Of a DNA stretch of 64,000 bases, positions 23,732 to 34,045 are shown piece after piece. A program made the translations under genes and the position numbers. This DNA is from Hydractinia symbiolongicarpus (taxonomy: Eukaryota > Cnidaria > Hydrozoa > Anthoathecata > Hydractiniidae), in assembly GCF_029227915.1 (NCBI RefSeq), contig NC_079875.1, positions 25,244,001 to 25,308,000 on the forward strand, read 5' to 3'. Under the pieces are notes generated by a model. That model saw only the letters and a program-made list of their open reading frames with translations, was not told the DNA's origin and did not search any database. Positions within the stretch are counted from its first letter, which is position 1. The number at the start of each line of letters is the position of its first letter.

Positions 23732-23868
23732 TCTATATTATAATACTCGTATACGTATATCTGTCTGTCACGCAAAATGGTAGCTTAGCTGCGCGCTAGC
23801 GAGAAGCACGCAATGCGGTATGAAAAGGACGGGCGAACCCGTGGGTTTTCCACGGGCTAACGACTAGT
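23732..23868 (+). mobile_element. Short Helitron-like element, copy C, with perfect terminal hairpin
   Basis: A 137-bp element in the plus orientation: starts TCTATATTATAATACTCG, has TCTGTCTGTC at position about 30, and ends with a 7-bp perfect hairpin CCCGTGGgttttCCACGGG (23,838-23,856), 6 nt before GACTAGT. This is the clearest copy of the 3' end of the family and supports the Helitron-like reading of copies A, B and D. Confidence 0.65.
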
Positions 23869-24005
23869 TAAATATAATAGTGGAAGAAATCTAGTCTTTA
23901 AAACAAAGATTTGAAAGGATTCTCGAAGAAAACGTTAATTCAGAACTCCAGTAAAATATTTGCCCAACTAATTCAACTGAAAGTTGTTGGAGAAGGCCTA
24001 GGACG

Positions 24006-25214
24006 TTGTACAATCTGATGTGGAAGATTTATCTGATATTTATCGAAATTGGGACGGTGTGACAAAATGTATTGGTGTATCAACCAAAACATTAAGAAGA
24101 AAAAAAATTCAGTTCGGTGTGCATATATCCGAGAAGAGTGGTCCACGAGGGTATTACTCAAAGCTAAGCCACGTAAATCTATGCGAAGTTGTGCAAGAGG
24201 TATTAAATGTTCTTCCCAATGCTGGCGAAACCAACATTACTGGAGCATGTCGCTCAAGAGGTATATATGTACAACGACAAAGGATCAGAGAAGCAATAAA
24301 CGAAGTCGACCCGGTCAGCTGGGCATTGCGAAAAACACTCAGTATTGTAAGAAGAGCGTATCACGTGAAAGCACGGAATTCTCTTTAGTAATTAAAAATT
24401 TTAGCGATAAACAATTTCATAAAATGAACAACTGCTGCTTTACGGTTGATGTATTCATTTCTCTTAGGCACATAGAGGGGCACCACAAGCTTATACGATG
24501 GCGTTTCGTAATACACGGCGCTTTCGATGGGTACAGTCGCTTAATCACGTTCTTGAAGTGTAGCAACAACAATAGCTCTTCAGCTGTGTTTGAATTATTT
24601 GGAATTGCTGTTGGCAGGCACGGCATCCCGTTGCGTGTGAGAGCTGATTTTGGAACGGAAATGTGGAAGTAGCCAGATTTATGCTTAACGAAAGAGGCAT
24701 TAATCGAGGCAGTATGATATGCAGTAAAACAGTGTACAACCACCGTATTGAACGCTTTTGGGGGGAAGTTAAAAGAAATGTCGTTCAACGGTATCAAAAT
24801 ATTTTTTACTTTCTTGAAAATGAGCAATTGTTGGATCCGTTAGATGAAAGTGATTCTTATGCGCTTCATTTTGTTTATTTACCGCGAACCAATTGGACCT
24901 TGCAAGAGCTTGAAAGGGACTGGCCTTTCCACCCGCTTTCAACAACGGATAACAAATCACCACGTCAATTGTGGCATTTAGGTATGACAAATCTGTTGAA
25001 TTCAGATCCAGAGTCGCTGGAGGCAGCTGAAATATCAAATTGGGTTGATTATGGTATAGACGATGATGGTCCGTTACCGCACGTTCAATCAGATAATGAT
25101 GTGCAAGTTCCTACAACCGAAGCTTCGTTGGGCGAAAAATGCTTTTCTTTACTTCATCGTACTATTAAACCACCATATGAAGATGGGAATGAGGGAATCA
25201 ATGATATACTGTAA
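24006..25214 (+). pseudogene. Transposon-type integrase (rve/DDE, IS3EU- or Ginger-like), one intron, broken
   Basis: Exon 1 (to 24,387) has a helix-turn-helix-like segment ('[20 protein letters not shown]') leading to '[20 protein letters not shown]'. A GT-AG intron fits 24,388-24,467. Exon 2 begins '[20 protein letters not shown]' and continues '[15 protein letters not shown]'; after a one-base shift near 24,660 it continues '[18 protein letters not shown]', 'NHRIERFWGEVKRNV' and 'LHFVYLPRTN' to 25,214. This layout is that of the integrase-core proteins of some animal DNA transposons. The first catalytic Asp appears as Glu (HIEGHHK); the second Asp (RADFG) and the Glu (RIERFW) remain. The codon split by the intron reads TAG, so the copy is dead. 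The superfamily is tentative. Confidence 0.75.
24388..24467 (+). other. Predicted 80-bp GT-AG intron in the integrase pseudogene
   Basis: The frame before it ends '...ARNSL' plus two bases, and the frame after it resumes exactly at the conserved 'HIEGHHK' block. The edges are GTAATT and a pyrimidine-rich TTTCTCTTAG. Joining them restores the family's spacing, with a single codon (TA/G) at the junction. In relatives this position is a Trp, so a TGG to TAG change explains the stop. Confidence 0.6.
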
Positions 25215-25227
25215 CGTTTGTCAATGT

Positions 25228-26542
25228 TCACACCGTTGAGAACGATTTAGTGATTTTTCCGATCACTGACGAAAGTGCTGTATCGAAACTTGCCTGGCTG
25301 CCGAGATTTTCCGGAATTGTCAGTGTGCACATACATGTATGCGCGAATATAGCATCAGCAGCTTGAATTTTAACTTTAATTTTTGTACTGAGTGGAACGA
25401 ACTTGCTCCCAGTGCAAAATATTAGAAATGTCTTGAGAATGTCTAACGATGCATTCTCAATATAATTTCGTAAATAAGTTGAAACATTTGATTCCGGTTT
25501 CACGATGTCTAGACAATCAATAACATCGTTGGCATTTAAATTGCTTGATGCAACAAAGCAATCTTGAAATAAATGCGGACAGCCTTCCAATGTTGTAACT
25601 ACGTCAAAAATCTTCATTCCATGGCGAATTTGGTCAAGAATAACCTTTCTTTTTTTTTTTGCCAATAACATCATGAATTATAATGTTTTGAATTATCGAC
25701 TCTTTATTATCAACCTAAAAATATGAAGAAAAAAATGAAGTTGATTTATTGGTAGCTAGCTAATTTATTGAGCATAGATAATCACTTGATAGGCTCGCAA
25801 AACTTCATCTCTGCTATAGAAGGCAAGCCTAGCAATGTTCTTATTGTCCGATCTTGATAGTGCAAACAGTTTTTTTCATTGAGAAATAAAAAATAGAAAT
25901 AAAAGTGTGAGTTACACTAAGAACATCCAGTTTCAGCTATGATTGAGTTTCTCGTAATGTCCGTAAACTACATTATTGATCTAAAGAAGAAGTTTGAAAT
26001 TACGGAAGAAACTTTTACGCCTACCGGGTAAAAAAATTCTAAGATTCGAAAAAAAAAATTTCTGGATTTAGTGAAAAACGCAAAATTTGCAAAAATTTAG
26101 GGCGTGAGAAATTTAATTACTTCAAGGTAGTGGCTGTAAACATTTTTCAAATTTTCTGAACCATTCGAATTTTTTTTAACACTTCTTTACATAATGCAAA
26201 AATAACAGGGAATTAAAATAGACGAAATTGGCGAATAAATTCTTGTCAAATCAATTTAATTCCCTTGAGGTACTTCAATGGTAGTTTCTGGTGATTCAAA
26301 CATAAAAAATGCTTACTTCCTCAATGAGGTATTTAGATTTTGAAGTGCTATCCTCCAAACAGATAACACTTAAAATTGATTGAAAGTCGCCAGTGCAAAT
26401 GTACCTATAAATGACTGGGGCCAAAAATGATGGACCAGTACCAGTTTGTATGAAGCAATGAGCGAACAACATTCCAACAAGTTCCATTACACCAGGTACT
26501 GCAACACACGTGTTAGCAAATCTTCGACCAATTTTTCCAGCT
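25228..26542 (-). pseudogene. HECT E3 ubiquitin ligase domain fragment (G2E3-like), two exons, frameshifted
   Basis: Exon 26,317-26,542 encodes 'GKIGRRFANTC', 'MELVGMLFAHCFIQTGTGPS' and 'FLAPVIYRYI', the mid-HECT region. Its donor (GTAAGC) and the acceptor at 25,715 join in phase to exon 25,228-25,714, which ends 'FLIFCTGSKFVP', 'FAHTCMCTLTIP' and 'KITKSFSTV', the HECT C-lobe with the catalytic Cys in 'AHTC'. An A-run at about 25,651-25,661 shifts the frame by one. HECT domains of this G2/M-ligase-like sort are common in transposon-rich genomes of fish and cnidarians. The gene converges on the integrase with a 13-bp gap, suggesting both belong to one mobile element. The N-terminal part was not found. 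Confidence 0.7.
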
Positions 26543-26611
26543 CTGTAACTCTACGAGTTGTTCTGTACGAAAATTTAAACTCATTAAATGAAATGCATAT
26601 ACTTAAATTCA

Positions 26612-26850
26612 TCACATGAAAGTTGGTCGTTTACGTAAAAAGCTTTTATTGATAAAATGTTGATAAATGCTGGTCGTATATAAACAAATGCTGAACATGT
26701 GTAAGAAAATGTTGAGCATGCATACGAAAAAAAATGAACATGTATACAAAACGTTGAACACATATCCGAAAAAGTTGAACATGTATAAAAATGTTGAACA
26801 TATGCACGAAAATGTTGAGCATATATTTGAGAATGTTGACCTATACATAA
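26612..26850. repeat. Short-period minisatellite
   Basis: Words of the type AAAATGTTGAACATGTATACG recur about nine times with a period of roughly 21-24 bp between 26,660 and 26,850. The resulting Asn-Met-Tyr-Lys-type frame (plus) and its minus mirror are by-products of the repeat. Confidence 0.65.
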
Positions 26851-26885
26851 TATTATGGACTTTTGTACGCTTTGGCGGGGGATAA

Positions 26886-27140
26886 TTTTGCGTTGTTTTT
26901 TTTGTTTTTTGTTTTCGTTATGTAAGAAGTATCATAACTAGACGAATCTAAGCAATCTTTAAACTCTTAAGTTGGGTTTAATGTGAAAACAATAAAAAAA
27001 GAATTAAAACTTTATTGCTTTTTACGGGCATTCTTCGTTATAAAAATACTCGTTGCTATAGAGATAAGTAGAAAGTAGAAATAATAATAGTGCTATAGAG
27101 ATAAGTAGAAAAACAAAACGTCGTCATTTAAACATTATAA
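26886..27140. other. Non-coding spacer upstream of the tRNA gene
   Basis: Includes a 24-bp near-duplicate 'gctatagagataagtagaaa' at about 27,053 and 27,091. No gene seen. Confidence 0.35.
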
Positions 27141-27222
27141 GACGAGGTGGCCGAGTGGTTAAGGCGATGGACTGCTAATCCATTGGGCTCTGCCCGCGTG
27201 GGTTCGAATCCCATCCTCGTCG
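27141..27222 (+). tRNA. tRNA-Ser (anticodon GCT)
   Basis: An 82-nt cloverleaf. The acceptor stem GACGAGG (27,141-27,147) pairs with CCTCGTC (27,215-27,221) with discriminator G. The box A-like sequence is TGGCCGAGTGG, and the anticodon stem-loop has CTGCTAA with GCT at 27,174-27,176. A long variable arm (GGGCTCTGCCC) is typical of serine tRNAs, and the T arm carries GGTTCGAATCC (box B). A TTTT run at 27,227-27,230 is the expected RNA polymerase III terminator. It decodes AGC/AGT. No intron and no encoded CCA. All stems pair, so it is probably functional. Confidence 0.97.
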
Positions 27223-27226
27223 GAGC

Positions 27227-27230
27227 TTTT
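27227..27230 (+). terminator. RNA polymerase III T-run terminator of tRNA-Ser
   Basis: Four T residues 4 nt after the tRNA 3' end. Confidence 0.8.
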
Positions 27231-28423
27231 TGGTTTCTCAATTAACGATTGAATATAGCTCAAAGAAGTAAAAAATATCAGTATTATAATTAAAATGTTA
27301 GTTCCTATATTAAATAAACTTTCATAATTGTCTGTTTGATTAAGCCATGCAGTGTTGTTTTTACGCAAACACATTGAACTTATTTGGATGTGTATATCAT
27401 GTTACTTACACTTCCAAATTTAAATTCCAACGCAAACAATAAGATAACTACCAAGAGATTCAATTAATAAATTAAATGTCAAATTCATTTTCGACCAATT
27501 TCTTTGAACCCTTAGGGCTGGAAGATGTAGTGCTAGTAGATGGACAAGAAGTTGAGCATGAAAAGAGCTCATAATTACCGCTCTATAACCGAAGTTTATG
27601 GCCATGATTTCTAATGTTGTACGTTGTTTCTGCAAATGTTAAACGGTGGTAATGATGTTTCTTTCTACAAACATGAGAAATGTCCAGGCCTGTAAAACTC
27701 CATTAAACATAAAACACGACCGTTATAATTCCTGAAAAAGCAGTAAGGCAAATAGCATTTTACGTCATCATATGCAAAAAATAATTCGAATTAAAATATA
27801 GCTACTTGCCTTTTAGCCCGTATTTTTGAACCAGAGTACTGAACTTTCAGCTAGTTATCCCTGACTGCATAAAACCTAGCGTTCTGATAAGTCGCAAAAC
27901 CTACATATATATTTGTGTGACTTTTAAATTATAATTTGAGGCTTTCTTCAAAAGCTCCCACACTCATGAATTTGCCCGAAGCACTTCAAAATGCAAAGTT
28001 TGAAAGGCCGCTGTTTTTTACTTTTAAAAAATGCTTAATCTTCCTACGCTTTTTACATTGTAGGTAGCAGCATTGGCTGTATTACGTGATATATAATTAA
28101 GGTAAACGGTGTAACTTTCTTTACTTGCTACCTCTGTATAGATAGCTATCCTATTTCTACACACCTTCAAATTAGTTGCATGAAATGTAATGTTTTTATA
28201 TAAAACGACCCAGGCAATAAGCCGCAAGTGGAACAGCAAGGTAACGTATCTATCTACATTTTACCGAATGTACAAATTAACTTCTTTTTGACCTCAACAT
28301 AACCTTAAGCTGCCATTTTTTCGTGGTTTCTAGCATGTGCCTAATTGATGTTTAGGCCTTAGGTGTCCTTCTGAAAAAAAGTGTCAAAAATCAGAAAATA
28401 AATCCACTGGGGTATTCATATAT
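27231..28423. other. Mostly non-coding; two minus-strand frames of unknown status
   Basis: Minus-strand frames 27,420-27,635 and 28,024-28,239 (71 codons each) have splice-like edges (for example ttgcAG near 27,637 and a GTAGTTATC donor near 27,450) but no recognisable domain. They could be exons of an unrecognised gene or chance. Confidence 0.25.
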
Positions 28424-28677
28424 ACTAGTCGATAAGGCCCGTGGAAGAATCCACTTAGGCCGGATAACAGAGAAAAACAACCGTCATTTATATTTTGATG
28501 ACGTCAGCAGAGACATGTCAGAACACAAATTTTTTTTCAGAAATGTGTATGCCTGTTGCCTTTATCGTCTAGATATTGAAACGCTGATCAGGAATTGTGT
28601 ACTTGCGACAAACGGATGCAGAGATATTAGGGTTGCAAAAGTGACAGACAGACAGAACTGGCGTATTATTATATAGA
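28424..28677 (-). mobile_element. Short Helitron-like element, copy D
   Basis: 254 bp. On the minus strand it starts TCTATATAATAATACGCCAG then TTCTGTCTGTCTG and ends with GTGGA...TCCAC near CGACTAGT. The same ends as copies A-C. Non-coding. Confidence 0.6.
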
Positions 28678-29806
28678 AACAGTTTGAAATTGTTTGTAGG
28701 GTAAAACGCGGCCTTCTTTTACAATATAATACGCCCGGAATTGCTGGATAATAAAAATGTTTTAAATTTTAAGGGGTTTTAAAATGAATTGTAATTAAAT
28801 ATATTTCTCCGGCTTCTGTGATTTTTTTACGCGATGTTTAAAAAACGACCACTAAAAACATGAACTTCTCACTTTACTGAGCAGACGAAGGAGTGCCAAG
28901 CTAAATAAATCAACTAATAAAATAGAGAACGAAGAAAAAATCAGTAATATATAATGATGAATGACCACGAGGTATTTTGGCGTCTATCCTTTGACTTTTT
29001 AATTTCCATCGGCTAGAAATGAAAGGACAAGAAAATTGCGCACTCAATCAATTACGCCATTTTTTGCAAGGGCGGTAAAAGTGATGCACATATCACAAGT
29101 GCTGTAACAAATAATAGCTGCGCACTAAAATCTCATTTCTTGAAAGCAAGGCGCATGATGACATTTTTGCCCCCCATTTTAAGATTTTCTATGTTGTTTT
29201 GATCCCTAGCTTGCCTAGATATATTGCAAATGGCGGAGATGTTCAAGCCACAGGGCTTCATGTTTTGTTTGTAGTGACAGTTTCTAATTTTCAGACTAAT
29301 TTTTACCTGAATTAGTAACGCGGTGATGAAGCATCAAGATTTTAACATAGAAATCATCTCAGCATGTTATTTCGATTTTTCTCAATAATGAAAATGAGCC
29401 GCAGCAGGACAAATTGTACTAGAAAGACGGCGCTCTATAAAAACAGGTATTTTTGAAGAAAAAGTCAAAAAGAGATCTTACCATGTCCGAAGCGTTTCCT
29501 GAATATTACGCCCTGTTTAATGGAATACAAAAACTTATTCCACGCTCTAGGAAGTTTTCAAAACATATTGAAATTTTAACTTGAGGAGCTCTTCTTTTCA
29601 ATTTTCAGTATTAATTGAATATTTGTATAATCTGTAGCATAAACTGGTAAATAATTTATATCTAAGTAGCTATAATATAAACACAATTCTATCTAGGTCA
29701 AAAAACGTTAACAAACCTAAAAAACGGTAAAAAAATAAATAAATTAATAAAAAGAAGATTCGATTTTAGTTTCTTTTTCTTTCAGCAGCTGTACTATCAG
29801 CATATG
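28678..29806. other. Non-coding stretch
   Basis: No coding or RNA gene recognised. Confidence 0.35.
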
Positions 29807-30453
29807 TTAAAAAGTTATCTGCAACTCCGTGTTTTTCGTTTTCATTAGCATTTGAAATTCTTCCAAAGTATCACAATATTCTCTCGACCCATCTGGCTGT
29901 TCGTAAAAGAAATAGTCCCTGTTTTTGCCTATAAAAAGTGCACAGTGAGAGATTTTATCTCTAAAATAACAGCTCCCGTCAAGGCTGTAGTACTTGTAGC
30001 TGCTGCTACATGAAACGTGGATGTTGCCTGAAACAATAAACAACATCAACGAATGAACCACACTCTAAAAGAAATGCAAAGCTTGGAAATACTTGGACAA
30101 ATTATTTCTCGAAGTAATTAGAGAGTTTCATATGACTGTTAATCTGCAGTTGATAGACAAGTTTTTCTTTCTTTCTTTCTTTCGGTGACAGGACAATTCC
30201 TACATCCTCCCTGGATGATTGTCCTCTGAAAACTTCGGTTTTTTTCTCTAACTTTCAATCGCTTCTAGACTCACTTACTTTCCCAATATGAAGCCTGCTG
30301 GTAGAAATAACGGGGAGTGTGGGTAATTAGTCAAAATTAGTTATAATTAGTAAAAATTATTGGAATTGTTGTAGCACCAGATAAATAATAAGAAACTGTT
30401 TATACTCTACCTTTGTTGTTCACTCCAACGTGTGCCATCATGAATTCTTTTTT
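29807..30453 (-). CDS. Possible small two-exon gene of unknown function
   Basis: Exon 30,411-30,453 (acceptor ttttAG, donor GTAGAG) and exon 29,807-30,027 (acceptor tttcAG) join in phase: '...MMAHVGVNNKG' plus 'NIHVSCSSSYKYYSLDGSCY', ending 'DTLEEFQMLMKTKNTELQIT' and a stop. The joined protein is about 85 residues, with four cysteines and several aromatic residues. No family is recognised, and further upstream exons are possible. The support is the consistent splice phase, which could occur by chance. Confidence 0.3.
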
Positions 30454-33400
30454 CTAAAATAGATTGGTTTGAGTTGGAATAACAAAAATTAAATTTTACA
30501 ACTACAATTTTGCTGCACATTTTTTTAAAAAATGCCGTTGTTCGGCTATATCTTGAAGAATTTTCTCTTGGGGAGTACTCTATGGATGCCGAAGTGTACA
30601 TGATTAATGCAAAGGAAGATATAACTGGCAAAGCCTCATCGCCAATGTTCTTGGACAAATTCACTATTTGTCTGGAATTTTTTATTTATTTTTTCATGTA
30701 TCTATTTATTGCGGAGCTTAGCCAGCAAGCGAAGCGAGCTGAGCGCAATCAAAGCCTATTTACTATTTAAGCCAGCGAAAATATTTCTTACCAAGGAACT
30801 ATTTTAAAAAGTTATTCAGGTGTCCGCTTATGCCCTTCAGTCCGGTTGTGTTTATGACCTCCAGTTTAGTATTTTACCCACTGGCGTATTTCAAAGAAGA
30901 TATTTTTTGCGTACGTCTAAAGTGACTTTTCGGCGCGAAATGTACAAATCAAAATTGGGAATCGATTACGACGTTCACAATTTTTTCTTTCAAAGAAAAA
31001 AAAAATAAACAATAAAAACTGGCGAGGAATGCGTGTTTTGTGATAGCTCCTCGAATTACGTTTATTGAAAAACAGTCTGTGCTTTAAAGAGGAAAAAGGA
31101 AGAAGTTAACTCATGTTTGTACGATATTACTTTTACTTGCTTAGGTAAAAAACTGATTCTCTTGCAATGTTCTTTTATATAACTAACTAACAAATTTAAC
31201 CTGCTTTTATTTTTTCTACATTACAATAAAACAATGTCTTTTATATTTTAGATTACCCAACCAGTACCTACAAAACGATGTAGTTAATAGATAGTTTTAG
31301 TATAGAGATATTTTTCAACAAAAACTGTAAAGAGTTTTACATATGCTCACCGGTAAAGATATGTTAAAACTCTCTTTTTTTATATCCTTTTTTTCTTTTG
31401 TGTGTATATGTTTCCTATAAAAATTTTTTTAACGTGTATGCCGTTTGCATTTGTTGAAAAACGAATGCATTTATAACAGATTTACGATTTTTAATAATCC
31501 GAGGACGAACCATCATTAAAAAGTGAAAAAATAGCCCAGGGAACGAGATTGCTTGTAGACTTGTAAATTGCTTAAAATTTCTTGCTGGATGTGTGGACCG
31601 TGTACCAAAATAAAAAGAACACAAAAATATATAAAATTTGGTCTGTATTTGATCCCTAGTATCTTAGCAAACTGCTTGGTGACATACATACATGTAATAT
31701 ATATTCAAACGACCCGTAAACATTGTGCTCCCAGATCGCTTTATGTGATCAATAATAAACAGCTTTTTCAGTTAATTGCTCTATTTAATAACAGCAATAG
31801 CCTTAAAAACACCGACACGAGGGAAAAGTCACTGCTTCCGATTAAATATCATAGGTGGTAATCTTCACTGCAAACAGCTTAAAATGCTTTTTTAACACGA
31901 CCGTAGCCGGATGGGAATGTATAAAAGATTTCAGTTTTTAAAGTACGTTTTTTACAAATCATCTTTATAAGAACAATGACGCTAAAAATGGCTGAAAAAT
32001 GTGATCAAAATAAGAACAATACTGAACTTCGTTTCCGTTTTTTTTATATATATATAGCAACACGAAAGACAACGTGTCCGAGGTTGATATACATTTTAAT
32101 TTCAGGTTTATTACAAACTGAAAATGAAATTAAAATGCTTAAAATTATGCATGTGATGCATATAAAGTATTACTCAAGCTTAAGCGATTGGATAAAGTTT
32201 GTAAAACTCACCCAAAAATTACCTTTAAAATTTTTATAATATCAATCAACCACACAACAAAATCATTCCAAAGCCAACCCAGATGAAAAATCACAAACCA
32301 CAGCACACAAACTAACACAAAACAAGGTATGGAATTCACAATGGCAAAAAGTTAATAAATTAAAGCTAGGTTCTCACTAAGGAATATGATTGCAGTGGAG
32401 TAGTTTATGCACGTATCTATTTTTATAAGAACTTAATTTAAAAGAAGGTTCTTAGCTTCAACACTCAAAATAAGAAATCTAAATTGTCCTTAACTTTACT
32501 CTAATTTTTGTAATTTTAAAGTTTGAAAGAGCGTCTCATCACTTTTGGCAAGGGCTTAAATCTTCTGAACATGCTGCACAGTTTTTTTTTAATAACCGTG
32601 TAGTGTGAACCAAACCTAATATATAACTTGTTAATGCTTCGGAGAGGAGGTGTTACAATAGGTCATCAAGCATGTATATTATATTCTGTTAAAAAAGGTT
32701 AATTGCGCGTAAGAATTTCTGCATGCTGGCTAGTAAGAGCCACATGAGAAAAGTCTAACTAATTCTTTTTTTTTACATATATTTATTAACATTTTGAATA
32801 ACATCAAAGATTAAAATAGGCGGCCTTTTTCCTCTTGTTCTGTCATTTACGCCCTCTGATTCGCACAAGGCGTAAATCACACTACCGGGCGCTATATCAA
32901 TATATTGTTATTTTACTGACTTAGTTGTTTACTTGAAATTGTACATGCATCATCGGGAGAGAGGTGGGCGCAGCGTGCAGAAGAGTAGAATTGTTGAGAA
33001 GAGATTGATTAATTACAGGCTATTCAACAGGTATCCTCGCAGGTGATTTCTCAAATAAACACCAACAAAACAACAGAAAAGATTGAGAAAAGAGGTGTTC
33101 GTGCTCTGAGACGTGATGAAGCATGTTGGTGGGATAGTGGGGACACAAAAAGCAATTTTAGCATATTTACTGACAGTTTAGCTATATTTTCATCGACGTT
33201 GTTTACCCGTTTGAAGCCCTCCTAATGTGATTCTCGCGTCACTTTAGGAGTCTTATTAGTCTCCACCTACTACTTGGTAAGGTAATGCGATAATGCGGTT
33301 TTGTGGCAGTAAAGTTATCGTTAACGTTTTGATCGAGAGTGATGCATCTTAAACTGATATGCGAGTTATAAATAGTTCTTCGATGCGATATCGTCAAACG

Positions 33401-33515
33401 GTTGGTAAATTTTATTTAACACCTTTCCGCAGCTCGTAACTGTGATGGCGATAAAACGACCTCTAGATTGATTCCACGTTTTTGTTCATTTTTGAATTTT
33501 ATATTAGCGCAAAAT
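30454..33515. other. Non-coding stretch
   Basis: AT-rich. A (TTTC)n run lies at about 30,163-30,183, just to the left. Short frames (for example 30,510, 31,568, 31,976) have no domain and low-complexity composition. Confidence 0.35.
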
Positions 33516-34045
33516 CGATAAACTCAAGTTGTCACTCAAACTAAGCATGAAATGGTGTGTTTACTTACACCGATAAACTCAAGTTGTCACTCAAACTAAG
33601 CATGAAATGGTGTGTTTACTTACACCAAGCATGAAATGTTGTGTTTACTTGCACCGATAAACTCAAGTTGTCACTCAACTAAGCGTGAAATGTTGTGTTT
33701 ACTTACACCGATAAACTCAAGTTGTCACTCAAACTAAGCATGAAGTGGTGTGTTTACTTACACCAAGCATGAAATGTTGTGTTTACTTGCACCGATAAAC
33801 TCATGTGTCGCTCAAACTAAGCGTGAAATGTTGTGTTTACTTACACCGATAAACTCAAGTTGTCACTCAAACTAAGCATGAAATGGTGTGTTTACTTACA
33901 CCAAGCATGAAATGTTGTGTTTACTTGCACCGATAAACTCATGTGTCGCTCAAACTAAGCGTGAAATGTTGTGTTTACTTACACCGATAAACTCAAGTTG
34001 TCACTCAAACTAAGCATGAAATGGTGTGTTTACTTACACCGATAA
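33516..34045. repeat. Minisatellite with 54/55-bp and 84-bp units
   Basis: The unit 'cgataaactcaagttgtcac' 'tcaaactaagcatgaaatgg' 'tgtgtttacttacac' is repeated about eight times. Every second or third unit gains a 29-bp partial duplication 'caagcatgaaatgttgtgtt' 'tacttgcac'. The higher-order alternation shows growth by unequal exchange of a composite unit. Confidence 0.85.

Noticed and set aside
33043-33225. 60-codon plus-strand frame
   Set aside because: No domain, no splice support, chance length in this composition.
33516-34045. CRISPR-like or satellite-origin reading of the 54-84-bp repeats
   Set aside because: No unique spacers; length variation is due to partial duplication of the unit.
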